From NCBI RefSeq assembly GCF_010820665.1, contig NZ_JAAIKC010000012.1, positions 97,136 through 161,135 on the forward strand: 64,000 bases of DNA, given 5' to 3'. Position 1 is the stretch's first letter. The number at the start of each line of letters is the position of its first letter. A program made the position numbers and the translations under genes. A model generated the notes under the pieces. The model was not told where the DNA came from, did not search any database, and was given only the letters and a program-made list of their open reading frames with translations. Shown here piece after piece: positions 58,460-64,000 of the stretch. This DNA comes from Paenibacillus sp. SYP-B3998. GTDB lineage: Bacteria; Bacillota; Bacilli; Paenibacillales; NBRC-103111.

Positions 58460-59341
58460 TTACGTAGTCGTACCCGTTTTGTATTCAGAAATAATAATAC
58501 CTGCAAGAATCAAACCCATCCCTAACCATTGTACGCCATTTACAGCCTCTCCGATAAGTAAGAACGCGGCAACGACAGCAACAGGAAGCTCTACAGAACC
58601 CAACATAGCAGCAAGCGTGCTTCCAATGCGTGGAATACCAATATTGAAAGAGATTGTAGGTACTACCTGACCTAAGAACCCTAACAAAAGCCCCCATAAC
58701 AGCAGGATACCGCCATTCGAATCAAAGAACACAGTAGGTGGGTACAATACATAGATAACAGGAATAGACGCGGTCAGCATAACAGCCGAGTTCATTAGCG
58801 GTGGCAGTGAGCTTTTTACTTGACCCGTTAAAAACAAAAATAGACTGTACGTTAAAGCTGACAAAAGACCATATAGAAGCCCACGCATATTGAATTGATG
58901 CCAATTAGTCTCAAATATATTTACAGCAAATAAAGTTCCCAACATGATGATAACAATCGCATAACCCTCGGCTTTCCGAGGAAGTCTTCGTTTCACAATA
59001 CAATCCATACTAATGGTCATCCATGTAAATTGAAATAACAAAATAATAGATAAAGATGCATTCAATTCTGACAATGCATTATTATAAAAGACTGTGGTTA
59101 AAGCTAAACCGAATATACCCACTAACCCAAGCTTAATCCACGGCCCTTTGAAAGGATTAGCCCAAGACTTTTTATGAAAAAGAATAAGCAGCCAAACAAA
59201 TAACGTACCCATCGTCATTTGTGCTGGTGAAATTTGGCCGCCTTCAAACCCATGATCATAGGCGATTTTTATAAAAGAGGAAAGCAGCCCGTAACTAGAT
59301 GCCCCAATAATGACAAGAACTATAGCCAACCATCGTCCCAT
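58460..59341 (-). CDS. EamA/DMT-family transporter
   Basis: About 293 aa with ten predicted membrane helices in two EamA repeats (IIGASSYGLLSSFIKIAYDHG at the start, then the ALSELNASLSIILLFQFTWM region; second repeat RGLLYGLLSALTYSLFLFLT to ILAGIIISEYK). The conserved EamA Pro/Glu-rich segment GSVELPVAVVAAFLLIGE sits near residue 250. I prefer the ATG at 59341, preceded by GGGAGATGA at a 12-base gap, to one at 59353. DMT transporters move amino acids, nucleobases or other metabolites across the cytoplasmic membrane; the substrate here is unknown. It lies 45 bases upstream of sigW and could be cotranscribed. Confidence 0.85.
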   Translation of the reverse strand: MGRWLAIVLVIIGASSYGLLSSFIKIAYDHGFEGGQISPAQMTMGTLFVWLLILFHKKSWANPFKGPWIKLGLVGIFGLALTTVFYNNALSELNASLSIILLFQFTWMTISMDCIVKRRLPRKAEGYAIVIIMLGTLFAVNIFETNWHQFNMRGLLYGLLSALTYSLFLFLTGQVKSSLPPLMNSAVMLTASIPVIYVLYPPTVFFDSNGGILLLWGLLLGFLGQVVPTISFNIGIPRIGSTLAAMLGSVELPVAVVAAFLLIGEAVNGVQWLGMGLILAGIIISEYKTGTTT

Positions 59342-59462
59342 GTTGTTTATCATCTCCCGTCCTTATTGGACCCGCAGAAATGACAGGAAGAGTCGAAAGC
59401 CCTACGTACCAGGCCCCCCACTCTTACATCCTGCTTCAAGCATCTCCGCTGATACTTTATAA

Positions 59463-62249
59463 TCAGCCCGTATTTCTCAGCCCTGCGGCAATTCCGTTAA
59501 TCGTAAGCAATACTTCACGAAGAAGATCAGCGTCGTCTTCATTGATTTCACGTAAAGCGCGAAGCTCAGTGAGCAGCTCTACCTGCATGTAACTAAGGGG
59601 ATCTACGTATGGATTACGAAGACGAATTGATTCTTGAATAACTGGTACATTATCCAGAATTTCTTGCTGTCCAGTAATTTGCAAAATGATGGACGAAGTC
59701 AATTCATATTCTTCCCTAATCAGACCGAAGATACGCTCAGCGATTTCCGACTCTTTCACCATACTGCCGTATTCCTTAGCGATCAGAAGATCGGACTTAG
59801 CGAGTGCCATTTGCAAATTATCAATCATCGAACGGAAGAATGACCACTCTTCATACATTTCCTTCAATGTATCCAGATTTCCTTCTTCCCCTTGATAAAA
59901 ACTTTGAATACCCGTTCCAGCCGCATACCACGCAGGCAATAAATATCTGCTTTGTGTCCATGCGAATACCCAAGGAATAGCACGCAAGTCTTCAAATCGA
60001 TCACTATTTTTACGTTTGGATGGTCTTGATCCGATATTTAATTCGCCAATTTCCGGAAGTGGTGTAGATTCTTTAAAGAACGTCAAGAAGTCTTCATCAC
60101 GGAAAATCAAATCTTGGTATTTCGTCTGTGCCTGCTCAGAAATACTTCTCATAATACTTTCCCACTTTTCTTCCAGTGGGTGCTTTTGTGGAGCACGTGA
60201 TAATTGAGAGGCTGTTATTAAGGCAAATGTTGCCTGCTCTAAGCTCCTATAAGCAATCCCTTGCAAAGAGTAACGAGAGGATAATACTTCACCTTGCTCG
60301 GTAATTTTAATACCACCACCAAGCGTTTCAACAGGCTGTGCCAAAATACTACGATTCAGAGGCATTCCACCACGACCAAGCGCACCACCACGACCATGGA
60401 AAAACTTCAGCTTCACTCCGAATTGTTTACCTGCTTCCGTAATATCTTGCAGAGCCATGCGCAGCTCCCAGTTCGCTGTAATTACGCCGCCGTCTTTATT
60501 GCTATCAGAGTAACCAAGCATGATTTCGTGAAGTGGAACCACAGGGTCTAAGCTGGCCTTATACGCTGGGATAGCAAGCAATGTTCTCATAATACCTGGC
60601 GCTGCATGCAGATCATCAATCGTCTCAAATAGTGGAACTGATTGAAGCGTGCAGGAAACGCTACCATCACTCTCTTGGCGATATAAACCTGCTTCTTTAG
60701 CAAATACGAGTACCTCTAGCAGGTCACTAGCGCCTTGTGTCATGCTGATCAAATAACTGTTAATACAGTTACGTCCGAATTCTTTCTGAGCAAGACCTAC
60801 AGTACGGTAAACATCCAGACACTCTTCTGTATTTTCTGAATATTCCAGATACATTGAAGTGATAGGCCTAGGATCATTCAAAACATCTGTTAATAGACTA
60901 ATTTTTTCTTCTTCCGTCAGCTTGCTGTAATCAGCAATAAGACCCATTTTCGCTAAAATTTCAGTCATTGCTTGCTCGTGCTCTTTACTATGCTGTCTAA
61001 TATCCAGCGCAGCCAAATGGAAGCCAAACAACTCAACCTGACGAATCAGCTTTTTAATATATTTGTCAGCTACATAATCTGCATAATGAATTCTCAAACT
61101 CTTATCAATAACCTTAAGATCAGAAATGAACTCTTCAGGACTATTATACTTATGAGTAGATGGCACATTCGGATTCCCCGTATGATGAATCTTCTCAATC
61201 ATATACGTTGTCTTAATACGATATGGCTCTTTTTCATTGCGCCATACATCCTGAACATTACCAAGCACTTCCCGATCAATCTGAATTGAAACCAATAAAT
61301 CATCACTAACTTCAACGATATTTTTACTAAAGCTCATATTCTCTAATGTATCTTTAAGAATTTCCTCATACTTTTGAATAGCAAGTTGACGGTGCAATCC
61401 AAGCGTTTCCCAAGTTACATTCGCTTTAACGGAAGGGTTTCCGTCACGGTCTCCACCAATCCATGAACCAAATTTTAAAAAGGATGGTACATGCCATGTT
61501 ACTTGTGGATAGTATTTAGTCAAGCAGCGCTCAAGCTCCTGATAAACCTCAGGTAACACATCGAATAACGTTTCGTCAAAATAATAAAGGCCGTTCTTCA
61601 CTTCATCGATAACCGTTGGTTTACGATCGCGAAGCTCGTCCGTTTGCCACAGATTAAGAACCTCACCAAGCAGTTTCTCACGAAGTTGCTCACGTTCACG
61701 AGGCGTTAGCATAGGATTATCTAGCTTCATCATATCATCTGAGATACGAAGGTTTACATCAAGGACAGCTCTACGCATAGCCTCTGTAGGATGCGCCGTC
61801 ATAACGAGCTCCAGAGAGATAGCTTGTAATATTTCCTGTACCTCATGGTAGGGAACATGATTGCTTTTCAGCTCTTGAACGATACTCTCAATAGAACCTG
61901 GTTGAACATTTTCGCCTGAAGAGCGCTCATAGTCCCTTTTACGGCGAATGCGATGATTCTGTTCAGCAATATTAACCAATTGAAAGTAAATCGCAAACGC
62001 TCGAATAACATGATGGCGAATATCCGGATCTAATGAACTAATAGTCTTCTTAAATTCACCATATATTTCAGGTACATAATGGGCTCTTAAAGATTTACTC
62101 ATTTCCCGAATCTTCTCTACAACATCAAGTAATTCATTACCTCCTTGATGGACTAGAACCTCACCTAAAATATGGCCCAAGAAGCGCACATCCCTGCGAA
62201 GCAAGTTATTCGTTGATTGCTTCTCCAAGCTAATTTCGTTCTCTGTCAT
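59463..62249 (-). CDS. ppc: Phosphoenolpyruvate carboxylase
   Basis: The 928-aa enzyme adds bicarbonate to phosphoenolpyruvate to form oxaloacetate, refilling the TCA cycle. Landmarks: LVMTAHPTEAMRRAVL near residue 150 (active-site His), FGSWIGGDRDGNP near 265, LGYSDSNKDGGVITANWEL near 570, FHGRGGALGRGGMPLNRSIL near 615 (catalytic loop), and the C-terminus ending NGIAAGLRNTG as in all PEP carboxylases. The length is near the usual 900. I start at the ATG five bases after GAGGTGG; a GTG three codons upstream overlaps the RBS. It stands alone between the EamA gene and the tRNA cluster. Confidence 0.98.
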   Translation of the reverse strand: MTENEISLEKQSTNNLLRRDVRFLGHILGEVLVHQGGNELLDVVEKIREMSKSLRAHYVPEIYGEFKKTISSLDPDIRHHVIRAFAIYFQLVNIAEQNHRIRRKRDYERSSGENVQPGSIESIVQELKSNHVPYHEVQEILQAISLELVMTAHPTEAMRRAVLDVNLRISDDMMKLDNPMLTPREREQLREKLLGEVLNLWQTDELRDRKPTVIDEVKNGLYYFDETLFDVLPEVYQELERCLTKYYPQVTWHVPSFLKFGSWIGGDRDGNPSVKANVTWETLGLHRQLAIQKYEEILKDTLENMSFSKNIVEVSDDLLVSIQIDREVLGNVQDVWRNEKEPYRIKTTYMIEKIHHTGNPNVPSTHKYNSPEEFISDLKVIDKSLRIHYADYVADKYIKKLIRQVELFGFHLAALDIRQHSKEHEQAMTEILAKMGLIADYSKLTEEEKISLLTDVLNDPRPITSMYLEYSENTEECLDVYRTVGLAQKEFGRNCINSYLISMTQGASDLLEVLVFAKEAGLYRQESDGSVSCTLQSVPLFETIDDLHAAPGIMRTLLAIPAYKASLDPVVPLHEIMLGYSDSNKDGGVITANWELRMALQDITEAGKQFGVKLKFFHGRGGALGRGGMPLNRSILAQPVETLGGGIKITEQGEVLSSRYSLQGIAYRSLEQATFALITASQLSRAPQKHPLEEKWESIMRSISEQAQTKYQDLIFRDEDFLTFFKESTPLPEIGELNIGSRPSKRKNSDRFEDLRAIPWVFAWTQSRYLLPAWYAAGTGIQSFYQGEEGNLDTLKEMYEEWSFFRSMIDNLQMALAKSDLLIAKEYGSMVKESEIAERIFGLIREEYELTSSIILQITGQQEILDNVPVIQESIRLRNPYVDPLSYMQVELLTELRALREINEDDADLLREVLLTINGIAAGLRNTG

Positions 62250-62259
62250 ACTCTCCACC

Positions 62260-62597
62260 TCATCTATTCACTATGGTACATTAAAGCTTCTCTCTATAAA
62301 AGTTTTTCTTTAGAAAAACCCATTTCAGAATATTTTACCACAATCCGCTCTAAGCATATAGAGTAAAAACAAAAAAAACAAGTTTTTAACCTTGGTAATT
62401 AATGAGAGGGACTGTGCCGTCTAAGCTCAATTTTCAAATCCAAAAGAATCGACCTCGGGTTGGTTCTTGTTTGTCCGATAAATAAGTTTTTCAGTTATTC
62501 TTATTGGTTCACTAATAAAAACTTTCTTGGTTGGTGCTTATAATGAACTGATATCTCCTAAGAAAAGCATTGTCTTTATTCGTATTTTTAAATAAAA
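62260..62597. other. Intergenic region between ppc and the tRNA operon
   Basis: No gene is recognised. A hairpin near 62445-62470 (AAGAATCGACC with GGTTGGTTCTT, some G-U pairs) may be a terminator. The ppc promoter should lie here, but I could not place it with confidence. Confidence 0.4.
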
Positions 62598-62626
62598 AGA
62601 AAAAAAGACCACCCTAAAGGTGATCT
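62598..62626 (-). terminator. Terminator of the rRNA-tRNA operon
   Basis: Minus strand GATCACC, TTTA loop, GGGTGGTC, then seven T. It lies 11 bases after the last tRNA gene. Confidence 0.85.
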
Positions 62627-62636
62627 CTTTTCTGTA

Positions 62637-62707
62637 AGCGGGTGATGGGAATCGAACCCACGCTACCAGCTTGGAAGGCTGAAGTTCTACCATTGAACTA
62701 CACCCGC
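62637..62707 (-). tRNA. tRNA-Gly (anticodon TCC)
   Basis: GCGGGTG/CACCCGC acceptor, loop CTTCCAA, T-loop GGTTCGATTCC. CCA is not encoded. Last gene before the terminator. Confidence 0.95.
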
Positions 62708-62714
62708 GTGTATA

Positions 62715-62788
62715 TCGGGACGACACGATTTGAACATGCGACCCCCTGCTCCCAAAGCAGGTGCTCTACCAAGCTGAGCTACGTCCCG
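62715..62788 (-). tRNA. tRNA-Pro (anticodon TGG)
   Basis: CGGGACG/CGTCCCG acceptor, anticodon stem CCTGC/GCAGG with loop TTTGGGA. CCA is not encoded. Confidence 0.95.
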
Positions 62789-62809
62789 ATAATAATTCGT
62801 TTTAAAAAA

Positions 62810-62886
62810 TGGCGCGCCCTGAGAGATTCGAACTCCCGACCTTTTGATTCGTAGTCAAATACTCTATCCAGCTGAGCTAAGGGCGC
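62810..62886 (-). tRNA. tRNA-Arg (anticodon ACG)
   Basis: GCGCCCT/AGGGCGC acceptor, loop CTACGAA, in which the A is read as inosine in bacteria. CCA is encoded. Confidence 0.95.
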
Positions 62887-62894
62887 ATAAAATT

Positions 62895-62969
62895 TGGAGC
62901 GGAAGACGGGGTTCGAACCCGCGACCCTCGCCTTGGCAAGGCGATGCTCTACCACTGAGCCACTTCCGC
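62895..62969 (-). tRNA. tRNA-Gly (anticodon GCC)
   Basis: GCGGAAG/CTTCCGC acceptor, loop TTGCCAA. CCA is encoded. Confidence 0.95.
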
Positions 62970-63019
62970 ATGGTTCCCATAAAGTAATGCACATAAATGA
63001 TTACTCTATGGAGTTTTGA

Positions 63020-63099
63020 TGCGCGTAGAGGGACTTGAACCCCCACGGTCACCCGCTAGATCCTAAGTCTAGTGCGTCTGCCAATTCCGCCATACGCGC
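63020..63099 (-). tRNA. tRNA-Leu (anticodon TAG)
   Basis: GCGCGTA/TACGCGC acceptor, loop CTTAGGA, with a short variable arm for a class II tRNA (80 bases in all). CCA is not encoded. Confidence 0.93.
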
Positions 63100-63118
63100 A
63101 CACTGTTAATAAGGCAAA

Positions 63119-63194
63119 TGGTGAGTCATGTAGGATTCGAACCTACGACACCCTGATTAAAAGTCAGGTGCTCTACCAACTGAGCTAATGACTC
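63119..63194 (-). tRNA. tRNA-Lys (anticodon TTT)
   Basis: GAGTCAT/ATGACTC acceptor, loop CTTTTAA. CCA is encoded. Confidence 0.95.
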
Positions 63195-63203
63195 ATGAAA
63201 GTA

Positions 63204-63275
63204 CTGGGGATCAAGGATTTGAACCTTGGCATGACGGAGTCAAAGTCCGTTGCCTTACCGCTTGGCTAATCCCCA
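63204..63275 (-). tRNA. tRNA-Gln (anticodon TTG)
   Basis: TGGGGAT/ATCCCCA acceptor, loop CTTTGAC. CCA is not encoded. Confidence 0.95.
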
Positions 63276-63284
63276 ATAGAAGCA

Positions 63285-63357
<73 letters not shown>

Positions 63358-63370
63358 GTATTGATTTAAA

Positions 63371-63446
63371 TGGTGGAGGCTGACGGGATCGAACCGCCGA
63401 CCCTCTGCTTGTAAGGCAGATGCTCTCCCAGCTGAGCTAAGCCTCC
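63371..63446 (-). tRNA. tRNA-Val (anticodon TAC)
   Basis: GGAGGCT/AGCCTCC acceptor, loop CTTACAA. CCA is encoded. Confidence 0.95.
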
Positions 63447-63459
63447 ATAGGAGTATAAA

Positions 63460-63534
63460 TGGTGACCCGTAGGGGACTCGAACCCCTGTTACCTCCGTGA
63501 AAGGGAGGTGTCTTAACCACTTGACCAACGGGCC
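63460..63534 (-). tRNA. tRNA-Glu (anticodon TTC)
   Basis: GGCCCGT/ACGGGTC acceptor, loop CTTTCAC. CCA is encoded. Confidence 0.95.
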
Positions 63535-63542
63535 TTACGTTC

Positions 63543-63618
63543 TGGAGCTTCCAACCGGAATCGAACCGGTGACCTCATCCTTACCATGGATGCACTCTAC
63601 CGACTGAGCTATGGAAGC
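63543..63618 (-). tRNA. tRNA-Thr (anticodon GGT)
   Basis: GCTTCCA/TGGAAGC acceptor, anticodon stem CATCC/GGATG with loop ATGGTAA. CCA is encoded. Second Thr isoacceptor in the operon. Confidence 0.93.
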
Positions 63619-63622
63619 AAAA

Positions 63623-63698
63623 TGGCTCCCCGAACAGGACTCGAACCTGTGACAACTCGATTAACAGTCGAGTGCTCTACCAACTGAGCTATCAGGGA
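63623..63698 (-). tRNA. tRNA-Asn (anticodon GTT)
   Basis: TCCCTGA/TCGGGGA acceptor with one wobble, loop CTGTTAA. CCA is encoded. First tRNA after 5S. Confidence 0.95.
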
Positions 63699-63703
63699 AA
63701 ACT

Positions 63704-63820
63704 GCTTGGCAACGTTCTACTCTCCCAGAACCCTGCGGTTCAAGTACCATCGACGCTGGAGGGCTTAACGGTCGTGTTCGAGATGGGAACGCGTGGGTCC
63801 CCTCCGCCATCATCACCAAA
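63704..63820 (-). rRNA. rrf: 5S ribosomal RNA
   Basis: About 117 bases from TTTGGTGATG to TTGCCAAGC. Contains the conserved ACCCACGCGTTCCCATC, CGAACACGACCGTTAAG and GGGAGAGTAG segments. It lies about 108 bases after 23S. Confidence 0.97.
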
Positions 63821-63928
63821 CAGTCAAAGTGTGTTTGCACCCTGAAAACTAGATACGAAACTTGCGTAAAGGGTGAATCGCTTGCTGCTTGTTACCACAG
63901 CCGCTCTGCTTCTTAGGAAAGCATTCTT

Positions 63929-64000
63929 GGTTAAGCCCTCGACCGATTAGTATTCGTCAGCTGCACACGTTGCCGCGCTTCCACCTCGAACCTATCAACC
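63929..64000 (-). rRNA. rrl: 23S ribosomal RNA, 3' end (partial)
   Basis: The 72 bases inside the window carry the conserved 3' end: CAGCTGACGAATACTAATCG, then GTCGAGGGCTTAACC. The rest of the gene lies beyond the right edge. Confidence 0.95.

Overview
The window looks like a Paenibacillus-type Firmicute chromosome. Evidence: a cdaA-cdaR-glmM-glmS block with a glmS ribozyme, a sigW-rsiW pair, ppc, and a 23S-5S-tRNA operon, with strong Gly/Pro/Arg/Leu/Lys-type tRNA packing. Every intact gene is read from the minus strand, so the transcription order runs from high to low coordinates.

About 1-44.5 kb: the promoter-proximal part of a large trans-acyltransferase (trans-AT) polyketide/non-ribosomal peptide cluster, running off the left edge. 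Reading downstream from 44.5 kb, it holds a MATE exporter, a NusG paralogue of the LoaP antiterminator type (with a consensus promoter, a long leader and a terminator just after it), an Sfp-type phosphopantetheinyl transferase, two decayed acyltransferase genes, an IS1380-family remnant, an AsbF-like 3-dehydroshikimate dehydratase, a catechol-type O-methyltransferase and four giant synthases. ORF1 (3385 aa) is TubC dock-C remnant-A-ACP-ACP-KS1-DH-KR-ACP-KS2-DH. ORF2 (3635 aa) is KR-ACP-KS3-ACP-KS4-DH-KR-ACP-KS5(0)-ACP. ORF3 (2642 aa) is GNAT-ACP-TE-KS6-KR-ACP-KS7(0)-ACP. ORF4 (at least 3074 aa) is C-A(Gly)-PCP-KS8-DH-KR-ACP-KS9. No AT domain is present in any module. Inferred logic: the dehydratase and methyltransferase make a (methoxy)hydroxybenzoate starter for the ORF1 A domain, several chain extensions follow, glycine is inserted by ORF4, and LoaP lets polymerase read through the long operon.

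Most unusual points: a roughly 2.3 kb intra-cluster duplication in which one copy is an uninterrupted DH-KR junction and the other is cut into two genes by 28 extra bases carrying a stop, an RBS and a start; a dead cluster-borne trans-AT; an internal thioesterase behind a GNAT-ACP loader; and a markedly AT-rich block covering the starter genes and the first module.

About 44.5-47.9 kb: a graveyard of IS4-like and IS110 fragments and a decayed XRE regulator. About 47.9-51 kb: a MerR-controlled small operon (SDR oxidoreductase plus DUF2306 membrane protein) and an XRE regulator. About 51-59 kb: glmS with its ribozyme, glmM, cdaR, cdaA, rsiW, sigW and an EamA transporter. About 59.4-62.3 kb: ppc. 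About 62.6-64 kb: twelve tRNA genes, 5S rRNA and the 3' end of 23S rRNA.
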